In this document: positions 45,496-56,500 of the stretch, one piece after another
Numbering within the stretch: position 1 is the first letter of the stretch
Layout: each line of letters begins with the position of its first letter
NCBI GenBank assembly: GCA_036768485.1
Contig: JAVLUZ010000710.1
Span: 223,501 to 287,500 of the forward strand
Reading direction: 5' to 3'
DNA: 64,000 bases
Source of the DNA: Mermis nigrescens
Taxonomy: Eukaryota > Nematoda > Enoplea > Mermithida > Mermithidae
Position numbers and translations under genes: made by a program
Notes under the pieces: generated by a model
The model's input: only the letters and a program-made list of their open reading frames with translations
Databases searched by the model: none
What the model was told of the DNA's origin: nothing

Positions 45496-46269
45496 TACCT
45501 ACCATTTTGGGTCTAGAAACGGCATTTGAAAATTTCACCCCCTCCTCCCATAATTCCCATACTACGCGTGTCTAATATCAGGTACTCAATTCTCAATTCA
45601 ACTCAACTCAAAAAATTTAAGTTTGTTGTACACCATGCGAAACCAAAAAAATTTGATACTATATTGAATGATGTTCAACTCTGTTGTCTGAGATAAAGCT
45701 CAGATCATCCTTCTGTTCAACCAAAAATAATTAATCATAAATCTGAAAATGCGAATAAAACATGCACATAATGATATAGATAGACAGTCCAGATATTGTG
45801 TCTGTTAAATTATCAACAACAAGGACCGTTGGATACTCTGTTGAGCCAAGTATGTAGCTTGAAGGGGCTGTCACTTTGATCAAGGCTTTGTGCACTTTTA
45901 GGCTGCATATTATAGCTTAAAATTGTGAGGTAAGGAAATAAATACATAAGTTATAGACGGCGCTAAATGTGGGGGGAGTTTGGCGGTTCGGATCGGACCT
46001 CCAGAAAATGTCAGATTCGTACAAAACTGACTAGATTTCTATATTCCATTTTTGAAAAATTGTTTCATTTTTTTGCAAATTTTTTATGGCAGGCTTATAT
46101 TCAAATTCGCCTAAGGGAGGGGCATGCATGGGCAGCGATCAAATTCTGGAGGTCTGGGTGGTGTAAAACTGACACATATCCCAAAAACATGTTAAAAGTT
46201 CAATTCTGAGGAGTCTGTCGATTTTTTTTTAATCTATCTATCGGATTCCTTGGTAGGGGGGAAGTTAAA
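45496..46269. other. no gene recognised
   Basis: AT-rich. A phrase GATCGGACCTCCAGAAAATG near 45994 resembles the hexamer-type ends but has no partner. Confidence 0.35.
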
Positions 46270-46501
46270 CATACATGTAACAGGGAGGATGGGAAGGGAA
46301 CCCCCCACCCAAAGTCGGACGTCCCCCCAACTCCCCCAAAGCTAGAAAAGTTTTGACCCCCCCCCCCGATTTTTGGAAAAAACTCGAATTTTCTTGCCGT
46401 TTTTAGGCGTTTTTTGGCCGTTTTTGGCCAAAAATTGGATGTCATTCAGCCCCAACCCAAAAGAAGCCGGGTTCCCCCAAATTCGAGCCGTTAGATGTAT
46501 G
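46270..46501. mobile_element. S-family MITE S3a
   Basis: CATACATGTAACAGGGAGG to GAGCCGTTAGATGTATG. Flanks AAGTTAAA/AGGTAAAA, 6/8. First unit of a tandem series. Confidence 0.75.
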
Positions 46502-46581
46502 AGGTAAAACCCAAAGGTCATGCGCGGGGGACGGACCCAGGGGGTAAAACGCGGGGGACGGACCCAGGGGGGGGGGTAAAA

Positions 46582-47062
46582 CATACATGTAACAGGAATG
46601 ATGGGAAGGGAATCCCCACCCAAAGTCGAACGTCCCCCCAACCACACCTGGGCGTGGGGGGTTTGGGGGTATGCACCCCCCAGAAACCAAAATACCCCCC
46701 CATAATTCAATTTTTGAAAATTTTTTTCGTTTTTTCGCAATTTTTTGATGCCAATGGATAGTGTTTGATGAGAAACGTCGAAAAATGGTGTTTTTATCCC
46801 CATACCACCATTTTTAAGGCCATTTTTTGACCTTCAAAAAAATCTTGCACCCCCCCCCCAGAATTTTCTTGCTGCCCACGTATGCCCCCAACTCCCACAA
46901 AGCCAGAAAAGTTTTGACCCCCATCCCCGATTTTTGAAAAAAATCGAATTTTCTTGCCGTTTTTAGGCGTTTTTTGGCCGTTTTTGGCCAAAAATTGGAT
47001 GTCATTTAGCCCCAATCCAAAAAAAGCCGGGTTCCCCCCAAATTCGAGCCGTTAGATGTATG
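46582..47062. mobile_element. S-family MITE S3b with nested H15
   Basis: Same ends as S3a. Flanks GGGTAAAA/AGGTAAAA, 7/8. The spacer GGTAAAACCCAAAGGTCATG repeats on both sides, so S3a, S3b and the truncated S3c (from 47145) arose by tandem duplication of element plus spacer. Confidence 0.75.
46643..46884 (-). mobile_element. H-family copy H15 (inverted) inside S3b
   Basis: Both flanks are CCCCCAAC, a perfect TSD. The uninterrupted text is present in S3a, so it inserted after or during the duplication. Confidence 0.88.
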
Positions 47063-47144
47063 AGGTAAAACCCAAAGGTCATGCGCGGGGGACGGACCCA
47101 GGGGGGTAAAACGCGGGGGACGGACCCAGGGGAGGGGGGTAAAA

Positions 47145-47250
47145 CATACATGTAACAGGGAGGATGGGAAGGGAATCCCCCACCCAAAGTCGGACGTCCG
47201 GGATCCACCACCTAAAGTTAGCTGTCCGTAATCCCCCGGAGTCAAATACT
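47145..47250. mobile_element. S-family MITE S3c, truncated
   Basis: CATACATGTAACAGGGAGGATG... running into GGATCCACCACCTAAAGTTAG, which is the start of a different S variant; the second half is missing. Confidence 0.55.
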
Positions 47251-47747
47251 CGTAAATTGGTTCATATCTCAGAAAATTCGTTGAGATAGCTTGCGAAAAC
47301 CGCATTTTTCGACCTGTTTTCAATATAGTCATTCCATCAAGATAATAAGTCAGATTAAGCGTCAGCGAAGCGACCCATGTTTATTTTGAAAACCTTCCAA
47401 ACAAACAAGTCAATGGCACAAAATTAATCGCAAAGATGCATTACATTCTGCAGAATTCATTTTGAAAGAGGACTTCTTGTTTTCTAGTCGGAGACACCAT
47501 TTAAAACAGCTAAACGCATTTTTGAGGAAATAAATACATAAGTTAATAGGTTTAGTAAATGAAAAACAATGGCGCTAAATGTGGGGGGTTGGCGGTTATA
47601 ATATAATAGTTATAAATAAATATAATAGTTATAAATAAATACATTTTAAAAAATTGTGATTTTTCTAAATTTCTTTTTTAAATTTTTTTAAAATTGAGTT
47701 TAAATTTTTTTTAAATTGAGTTTAAAGCGATAAGAATACGAGTAACC

Positions 47748-48035
47748 TGGCCCTTATTCAGGGAGAGCAGGGAGTTGGAAAATTATTCGTCGACTGAATT
47801 ATGGAAAGTCAGTTGTGAGGATTTTTTAAACGATCGATTTGTGTAATATAAGTATGGAATAATGTGAAAATTTTTGAAATTTTTGATTAAAATTTTACTT
47901 CACCATTGCATAGAGCTCGTTGAGATACGATCAAAAATGCCTTTATTTTTGCCCATCTCCTAATCTAATGATTCTCGAGATATCTGACCTCAGCCTTTTC
48001 GCCCCCCCTCGAAATAAACTCCTGTATACGGGCCC
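47748..48035. mobile_element. K-family element K3, internally deleted
   Basis: TGGCCCTTATTCAGGGAGAG at the left and CTCCTGTATACGGGCCCTC at the right. Half the K1 interior is missing. Confidence 0.6.
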
Positions 48036-48044
48036 TCACATAAT

Positions 48045-48277
48045 CATACATGTAACAGGGGATGTGGGAGGGGATCCACCACCCAAAGTTAGCTGTCCAT
48101 TATCCCCCGGAGTCAAAAAATTTTTGAACCCCCACCGACTTTTGAAGAAATTTGAAATTTTCGGCCGTTAAGTAGGTTGTTTTTTGGCCGTTTCTGGCAA
48201 AAATTGGAGTTATTAAACCCCCCCCTCCCCAAATAGCCTGAGACCCTCACCCGAAATTTCGAGCCGTTACACGTTTG
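48045..48277. mobile_element. S-family MITE S4
   Basis: CATACATGTAACAGGGGATG to GAGCCGTTACACGTTTG. Flanks CACATAAT/CACGTAAC, 6/8. Confidence 0.7.
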
Positions 48278-48328
48278 CACGTAACCGACCATACATGTAA
48301 CGCTTCGGAATTTTGGATAGGTCCCCGC

Positions 48329-49141
48329 CGCAAAGTTTATTTTGTACTCGGCAAAGATATTTCCCCATGTACAAAGACTTTTCGGTACCGTCTTTGTACA
48401 TGTACTAAGAATTTTGGGAAGACCAACATTGCAAAAAAGTCTAAAATTCGCAAAAATGAGTAATTGTGTGTTCTATATATCTTTATAATAGCGAAAATTG
48501 CATTTCAAAAGGAAAAATGTCAAATTTTTAGGCACTTCGCGCCGTTTTAAGACGATTCTTAATGATTTTTTGCCAGTAGAGCAGTGTTTTTTTTGTACAA
48601 GGTCCGTTTGTACATGTACAAAGATGGTCCCTAAAAGTCTTTGTACATTTCGTACACACAAATTTTTGGGTACTATAATATGATACAGTCGCGATTTTAG
48701 TGTGGCAAAAACAGAGTTGTTCGACCTTTGGTTACGTATTTTAGCAATTTCTATGTTTCTAAGGGCAAAAATCAGTAATAATCGTCTCAAAACGGCGCGA
48801 AGCGCCAAAAAATTTGGCATTTTTCCTTTCAAAATGCAATTTCTGAAATTATAAAGATATATAGAACACACAATTGCTCATTTCGGCGCGGAGCACCGAG
48901 AATTTTTGCGAATTTCGAACCTTTTTGCAGTTTTTGTCTTCCAAAAAATCTTTGTACATGTACAAAAGACGGTCCCCAAAAGTCTTTGTTTATCGCGAAA
49001 AATCTTTGCCGAATACAAAAATAAACCGTGCAGTGGAGACGCAGAAATTAGCTAAAATACACTACCAAAATTCGAACACAAAATGTACAAAGACTTTTAG
49101 GGACCATCTTTGTACATGTACAAACGTACAAAAAAACACTG
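48329..49141. mobile_element. D-family element D5 inside S5
   Basis: Left end CGCAAAGTTTATTTTGTACTCGG (decayed), right end GTACAAAAAAACACTG. Flanks GTCCCCGC/GTCTCCGG, 6/8. Split by D4. Confidence 0.65.
48582..49030. mobile_element. D-family element D4 inside D5
   Basis: CAGTGTTTTTTTTGTACAAGG to GCCGAATACAAAAATAAACCGTG. Flanks CAGTAGAG/CAGTGGAG, 7/8. A family member inserted into another member. Confidence 0.75.
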
Positions 49142-50294
49142 GTCTCCGGCCATTTTAAGGGAGAAGGGGTAAATAAACGACGCTCAATTTTTGGCTAAAA
49201 CGGCCAAAAAACACCTAAAAATGGACAAAAAACGCAAATTTTATAAAAATAGAGGGAGGATCGAAAATTTTCTGGCTTCGGTGGATGGGGGGCGACTAGC
49301 TTCAGGTGGGGTATCCCCCATCGCCCTGTTACGGGTCTTCAACCGACCCACATTTAACTAATAAATCGTCAATGTTTTTGCAAAGCTTGGAAAGGTCGAA
49401 AAATGGTGAGTACATTTGCTCCTAACATATACAATTTTGTCCTCTTCGTCATAGGTGCACAAGGTCAAGGTCAGCAGGGGGGTGGAATCCCAAAAATCTA
49501 AAACAATAAATTTAACGTTCACGATTTTTTTGCTGTTTTAGGGATCAAAATGGTCAAAATAGCCTATGAAACGTTTTTTCGTGGCAATATCGCATTTAAA
49601 AAGCATTTCTAGTCCATTTTGACTGCACTGTATCACTTTTAACACTGAAAAATGCCAAAATTTATCAATTTTGGGCGTTTTTTGAATAAAAAGTAGTGAT
49701 CGACCGGAGATCTGGCTCCGGCTCCGGCAAATCCGGCCATTTTTTCCACTCCGGTGCTTCGGCCGAAGGACATCCAAAAATCGGCCGGAGGCCGGAGAAA
49801 TTTTTCGTTTTTTGCATAGTGACCGAACGTACTAATTGCTGACATTATGCTTATTAAATTTAGTCAGAGCACAATATAATAGCAGAAAAAGGGAATGACA
49901 CCAAATAAAGTGTCTATCACCACCATAATCGTAAAATATTTATTTTTAGGAAAAAACGAAAATGAAAATGAAACAAAAATTGTGAAAATCGCTGCAGTAA
50001 ATTCCTGTTAACACTGGAAGTCATAGCGTAGCATGAGATGCATTCTGGCCTGCACTACACATGCTATACTGATTTTCCAGATAATGTTGCTGTCCATTCT
50101 GTACGTCATATTCGCGGTTCACTGAACATAATATATATAGTACGTAACGTACCTATGTATATACGGTCACACACAGTCATGCTTTAACATCAAATATTGC
50201 CTATTGACGCTTTATTTAGGGCAGGCTGAGGAGACGACAGCTTTTTCTTAATAAAAGCATTGAATAAAATTTTGTTGAATATCGTCTATTTAAC

Positions 50295-51997
50295 CAGTTG
50301 CGTATCTAGAATTTTCCTAAGGGGGGCAGTATCCCTACTTTTCCAAAAAAGCCAAAAATAGGTCCAAAAATTTGCCCTCAAAGCGCGACATGGCGTTTTT
50401 TCAGTGTTTTACATTGTATACTTTCACATAAAATCACTTTCGACGCAATATTTTTCTTAAAATTTTAAAATTTTAGATAATTTTGTGTGAAAAAAATCAT
50501 TAAATTTCTTCGACTTCAACAAAAACCTGACGCAAAACGCCGGAAAATTTGTGAAATTAAAGCGGATCGATGTAAAGAAACATGATTTATTGCTTGATGC
50601 GAATTTTAGACCTTTTTAGCACTTTTTATCTTCCCAAAAATCTTTTTACATGTACAAAGACGGCCTCGAAAAGTCTTTGTACATCGGGAAAAATCTTTGC
50701 CGAACATAAAAAAGCGTGCTTCTAGGTTACCAAAAAAAGTAAATAAATGTCATTAATAGGTATGTATCATTCGGCGCGTAGCGCCGGAAAAATTTGAGAA
50801 ATTATGGTCACTGACGGCCAGAAATCATTGCAAATTGCATTTCCATTCTTTAGGATTTTCCTAAGGGGGGCGGTATCCCAACTTTTCCTAAAACAGTCAA
50901 AAATAAGTACAAAAATTTGCCCTTAACGCGCGAAAAAGCGTTTTTTCGGTGTTCTACATTGTGTACGTTTACATAAAATCACTTTTAATGCAATATTTTT
51001 ATTTAAAATTTTGAAATTTTCGACAATTTTGTGCGAGAAAATCATTAACTTTCTTTAACTTTATAAAAATCTGGCGCGATGCGCCGGAAAACTTGTGAAA
51101 TCAAGGCGGATAGATGTCTAGAAGCAGTCAGTGTTTTTTGTACAAGGTCCGTTTGTACATGTACAAAGATCGTCCCCAAAAGTCTGTACATTTTGCACAC
51201 ACAAATTTTTAGGTACTATCATATGGTACAGTAGCGATTTTAGTGTGGTAAAAACATCGTTCGAATTTTGATAGTGTGTTTTAGGTAATTTCTGGGTCTC
51301 TTAGGCCAAAAATCACTAAGAATCGTAAAACGGCGCGAAGCGCCGAGAAATTTGACATTTTTCCTTCTGAAATGCAATTTCTGCGATTATAAAGAGATAT
51401 AGAACACACAATCACTCATTTCGGCGAGGAGCGCCGAAAACGTTTTTCGAATTACAGACCTTTTTTGCAATTTCTGTCTTCCCAAAAATCTTTGTACATG
51501 TACAAAGACGGTCCCATAAAAATCTTTGAACATCGGGAAAATTTTTTTGCCGAATACGAAAAAATTCGTGTCTAGAAGCATGATTTACTGCTAGATTTCT
51601 TGTATTTATGGCATTTGATGCGAAGCATCGAAATTTTAATCGAAAAAGAAGAAAACTATGCAAAAATAGCTGTTTCTGCTGTATAAATTGTTTTGAAACA
51701 TACATGAACAGATAATGGCTTCCAGGCCGCCAAGAAAGTAAATAAATCTCATCAATAGGTAGATATCATCCGACGCATAGCGCCAGAAAAATTTTGAGAA
51801 ATTATGGTCACTGACGGCCAAAAATCATTGCAAATTGCATATCCATTCTTTATCTCGCCAGATATTTTTGGCCGAGCTGGGGGCGGCCACCCCCCGCCCT
51901 CCCCTTAAATCCGCCCCTGCATTCTTTATCTCGCCAAATATTTTGGCCAATGGGGGTCGGCCGCCCCCCCCCGCCGTCCCCCTTAAATCTGCCCCTG
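50295..51997. mobile_element. G-family composite G2 inside I1
   Basis: Starts CAGTTGCGTATCTAGAATTT and ends CTTAAATCTGCCCCTG. Flanks TATTTAAC/TATTTCAT, 6/8. Internal G-type starts (50853) and ends (51919) show partial tandem duplication. D-family pieces are fused at 50600-50720, and D3 is inserted. Confidence 0.6.
51125..51570. mobile_element. D-family element D3
   Basis: CAGTCAGTGTTTTTTGTAC to GAATACGAAAAAATTCGTG. Both flanks are TCTAGAAG, a perfect TSD. The host sequence without insert is visible in G1 near 15712. Confidence 0.85.
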
Positions 51998-52689
51998 TAT
52001 TTCATATAACTAACTAGCTGATATGCAGTTAAGATGTATGTGCACTATGGTTTAGGTCTTGGTCACAAAGATGTCCTATCTATTCGCACGTGTAAAATTA
52101 TATTTCTCCGGCTCCGGCCTCCGGCTCCGGCCGGAGCGACATGGTTCAATCCGGCTCCGGCCAATTTGGCCGCTCCGGTCGATCACTAATAAGAAGTACT
52201 TAAAATTACTAATCTGGCGCGAAGCGCCGAAAAATTTTGACGTTTTTACTGCTTTTGACCTCAAAAATGATGCAAAAAAACGTTCAGCTCAAAATCGCCG
52301 CCGGCTAACCCTCCAGGGGGAGGGTAATACCTCCTATGTGGATGTATGCTCTTAGGAGTAACAAGATCGAAAATTTGCGCTTTCAAAATAGGACTTTTGG
52401 GTAGGATTTTTGGAATTTTTAGATTACATATTTTGGGAATTTTAAAAATCAATCATTTTATTATTGATTGATTATTTCATTTTATTTCTGAACTTTTCTA
52501 TACGATTATATTTGTTGTAAAAATTTAATTCCCGCGTACAAACGGATCGCAATAAGACACTCAATTTATAAATTGATAATTTATCAAGTTTAAATTTTTA
52601 TACCTACTTACTTATAACAAAAACTGCCAGTTCAAAAAACGAAGAAAAATTACGTATGAAGAATATTAAGCAAAGACACTAAAATTCCT

Positions 52690-53092
52690 GAATCAAGGGG
52701 CTTGACTCCCCCAAAATAAAAAGAATGGAAAGTGACCTTCCGCAAAAATAGCTGCGACCCCCTCCTCCCTCAAAATTGCCGATTTTTCGTAAACATTGTG
52801 AAAGTGTGCCTTTTTCAGCGTTTTTAACTCATTTTTGGCTCTAAAGTCTCAAATTTTAGGCGCATCGCGCCATATACACTTTTTTTACTATATTCTCTTC
52901 AATTTACTCAATTTTATTTAATGTTTCGAAATTTTTATATCTTTTTCGTCCTGGAAAGAACGAGCATTGTCCAAATTGTCAGAAAAACAGTGTTCTTGAC
53001 GTATAACTATCGTTTTTAGCCCAAAACGGGCATTTTTTAAATATTTTTGGGCTTAATCCCCCCAGAATACCTAAACTGTACACGTATAGTAC
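52690..53092. mobile_element. U-family MITE copy
   Basis: AAGGGGCTTGACTCCCCC..., GGCGCATCGCGCCATATACAC and GAAAGAACGAGCATTG in U order. Confidence 0.55.
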
Positions 53093-53214
53093 GCTCAATG
53101 TCACAAAATTTTATCGTTATTATGGAAAACAAGCTGCTTAATACGCACGCTAGTTCCATTTTCCTACTTAATTTAATTGATCAAATTTTTCGATCCTAAT
53201 TAATGAAAAATGCA

Positions 53215-53325
53215 CAATTAGCACAAAATAATGTTTAAAAAGTCTTATTTTTCCGATTTTTCTGAATTTTAGGGGGAGTTCGAACTCCCCCCATGCCCCC
53301 CAGAGATAAGTGCCTAAAACTAGTA
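53215..53325. mobile_element. L-family MITE L3, left end missing
   Basis: AGCACAAAATAATGTTTAAA onwards to CCCAGAGATAAGTGCCT. Directly downstream of the RAB30 stop codon, so it may contribute to the 3' untranslated region. Confidence 0.55.
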
Positions 53326-53349
53326 AAACTGCGTGTAACAATGATTAAT

Positions 53350-53558
53350 TTAGCCCAAAAGTGAAAGCACTGAATAGTTGCGCTCGTTTTGTTTCATTTC
53401 TTGAGTTAATCTGTCTGCAACTTCGTTGAAGAGATTGTCGACGTTTGTCGAATTTAAGGCGCTCGTTTCGAGAAAGTAGTCGAAACCGTTTGCTCCGGCG
53501 AAGTTTTGCCCAATCTTCAATGGTATTTCGCGCTCATCGACTTTATCGCACTTGTTGC
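53350..53558 (-). CDS. RAB30: RAB30 exon 4 (NKxD, C-terminus)
   Basis: Acceptor TTTTGCTTAG, begins [16 protein letters not shown] and contains [19 protein letters not shown]. Ends [12 protein letters not shown] and TAA. A weak internal donor (TCA|GTGCTT) could lead to an unseen last exon with the cysteine motif. Confidence 0.88.
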
Positions 53559-56500
53559 CTAAGCAAAAGCCAAACAGAGTGAGAATAAAAAAATAAATAC
53601 AACACAAATTGAGTCACAAATATACAATAAACAAATGTACAGAGAAATAGGTAAACAACATAATACAGTAAATGCGAGCCACTGCGTAGCCACCATACAT
53701 GATCTTGGGAGGGGGGGGTTTGGGGTGGTTTCATCCCCCCGCAGAATCATTTTTCACCCCCCGCAAAAAATTTTTCACCTTCTCCCAGAATTGGCGATTT
53801 TTCAAAAGTTTCCTAAATTTACCTAAAAATTGGTAGAAAAAGTGTCCTTTTAAGGGTTTTTGGCTCTCTGTTTGCTCAAAATCGCCAAATTTTCGGCGCT
53901 TCGCGCCATATATTCATGTTTTAAGCGATAAATTGGTGAATTTATTCGAATTTTTTCGAAACTTTTTTCATGATTTTATGCTCTAGAGGGATAGAGTATC
54001 GTCAGAAACGCCAAAAAACGATGTTTTTAAACGCGTACCGGCCATTTTTGGGCCCAAAAAAGGCACTTTTAGGTTTTCAACCCCCCCCCCAGAATTCCCA
54101 TACTGTGCATGTATGGTAGCCACCATACCTGGGCGTTTGGGGGAAGGTTTGGGGTATGCACCCCCAGAAACCAAAATACCCCCAGAATTCAATTCTGAAA
54201 TTTTTCGTTTTTTTCGCAATTTCTTGATGCCAATGGATACTGCTCGATGAGAAACGTTGAAAAATGGTGTTTTTCGCCATATTACCATTTTTAAGGCCAT
54301 TTTTTTACCTTTGAAAAAATCTTGCGCTTCCCCCAGAACTTTGTTGCCGCCCACCTATGGTAGTCACACGACCGAATTACGCATTACTAGCTATGTAAAA
54401 GAAGACGAATTCGAAATTCAAAAATCTAGAATTCAAATTCGAAAAATTCAAACAACTACCAACCCTGGTATCTAAAAAAGTGGCCGTACCCCCCCCTTCC
54501 CCACACTTGCTAAAAATCTGTTTATTCAGGTCTTTTTCATAGTTCTGCCATTTTGACGAAGTAAAAAAGTTATTGACTAGCACAGTACGCTTTATACATG
54601 ATCTTATGGGCTTTGGGGTATGTAAATCCGAAATTCTTGATTTTTTTTAAAAAATCGCAGTGAAGGCGCTGTTTTAGGCGTTTCCAGCGACTTTAAGCTG
54701 AAAAGTGACAAATTCGAGAATCGATTTCTTCTAATTTCTCCCAAAAATTTTTTGAAATATTTTTTTATGTTCTATCAAGAAAACGAGTCGTTAGAAACGC
54801 CGGAAAATTGTGTTTTTCACACATAACCATCGTGTTTCAACCGAAACAAAACGATACTTTCGAGAGAATTTTTATTTTAACCTCCCCAGCCCAGAATTCC
54901 CACGCTGTGCATGTCTGGTATAGTCATTGCACCTATAAAGTAATATGTGAAGATCATGCATAATCTTAGGGATTCGACAGGAGAGTTTCATCCCCCTCAA
55001 GAAAATTTTTCACCCCACCCCCTCCAGAATTCGCCATTTTCCTGAAGTTGCCAGAAATTTTCTAAAATTCGTAGAAACAGTGCCTTTTTAAGCGTTTTTA
55101 GCTATCTATTTGTTCAAAAGTGTCAGAGTTTCGGCGCTTCGCGCCATATACTCATGTTTTGACTGTATTTTATTCAATTTGTTCGACTTTTTTTGATTTT
55201 TTTGAAATATTTCATGTTTTCATGCTCTAGAAAGATGGAGCATCGTCAGGAACGCCGAAAAACGGTGTGTTTGACGCGTACCCACCATTTTTAAGCCCAA
55301 AAGGGCACTTTAGGATTTCACTCCCCCTAGAATCCCCATGCTATGCATGTATGTATGGTCGAAATACATAAAGATAATAATGCAAGAATGCGGATAGCAA
55401 GATGTTCTTAAACATAGCACCTAGTTGCAAACAAGACAAAACCATTAGCAGTTATTCAGCATTGCTTTCACATTAAAGAGCGGAAGAAAAAACATACACA
55501 GCTAAGGAAGTCGATTCAGCTGAAAAGTATGCAAATTAAGCAGATGAAACAGAACACCGACACAATCAAGAAATGCATTAAAGATGGTCACCAGATTAGC
55601 AAGAGAGTGACTTAAATCACAATTTCATGATTTTGAACATCCTTTCATAAAATTTCCAACCTTTTGTCCGTCTGAAGCAGTGTTTTTTGTATTCGGCAAA
55701 GATTTCTCCCGATGTCCAAAGACTTTTCAAGACCATCTTTGTACACGTACAAAGATTTTTGGGAACACAGAAAGTGTAAAAAGGTGTAAAATTCCCAAAA
55801 ATTTTGAGTAATTGTTTGTCCTACATATCTTTAAAATGGTTAAATTTGCATTCAGAATGGAAAAATACTGAGACAATTTTTAGTAATTTTCGGCGTCAGA
55901 AACCCAAAAATTACCTAAAATACTCTACCAAAGATCGAAAAACCCTGTTTTACCACACTAAAATCGCTACTGTACCATATTATAGTACACAAAAAAATTT
56001 GCATGTACAAAATGTACAAAGACTTTTGGGGATCATCTTAGTACATGTACAAACGGACCTTGTACGAAAAACCACTGGTCTGAAGTTCAGTTTTGTCATA
56101 CTTTTCCTCGTTTTTCTACCAATCGCAATCGAGAGAACCGAACCAGAACCCCGTAAGCGCATGTGAGCTGACTTGGCTTGAACGGACTTCGCCTATGTTT
56201 TGTTTGTGCCGGACCCTCTAAATACGGGCGCGACCATCCCCCTCTATACTACTCCATCCCTCAAAGTCGACTGATTTTGAATCCCCCCCCCGATTTTATG
56301 CAAAAAGCTAAATTTTTGGGCCATTTTTACAAAGTGTTATTTTTACCATTTTTGGCCAATAATTGAAGTTACCCCGCCGATTTGGCCGACTCCCCCATCT
56401 GAAATATTCAGATGAGAAGAAAACAAAATATTGAGTTATACGAACCAACGAAAATTTTCAAAACTTTCTGATTGGCGTGTTGTTCAATTTCGGCTAGCCA

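Larger units (their letters stand above)
48290..49339. mobile_element. S-family element S5, outer shell of a three-level nest
   Basis: Starts CATACATGTAACGCTTCGG and ends CCCTGTTACGGGTCTT. Flanks TAACCGAC/CAACCGAC, 7/8. Its own sequence resumes at 49142 after D5. Confidence 0.75.
49694..52188. mobile_element. hAT-like element I1 with CTCCGG hexamer ends
   Basis: Ends TAGTGATCGACCGGAG and CTCCGGTCGATCACTA. Directly inside are GGCTCCGG/CCGGAG runs. Flanks ATAAAAAG/ATAAGAAG, 7/8. The host sequence without insert is at about 59037 (TTTTTGAGTTAATAAGTAC). The interior contains G2 and D3. Confidence 0.88.
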
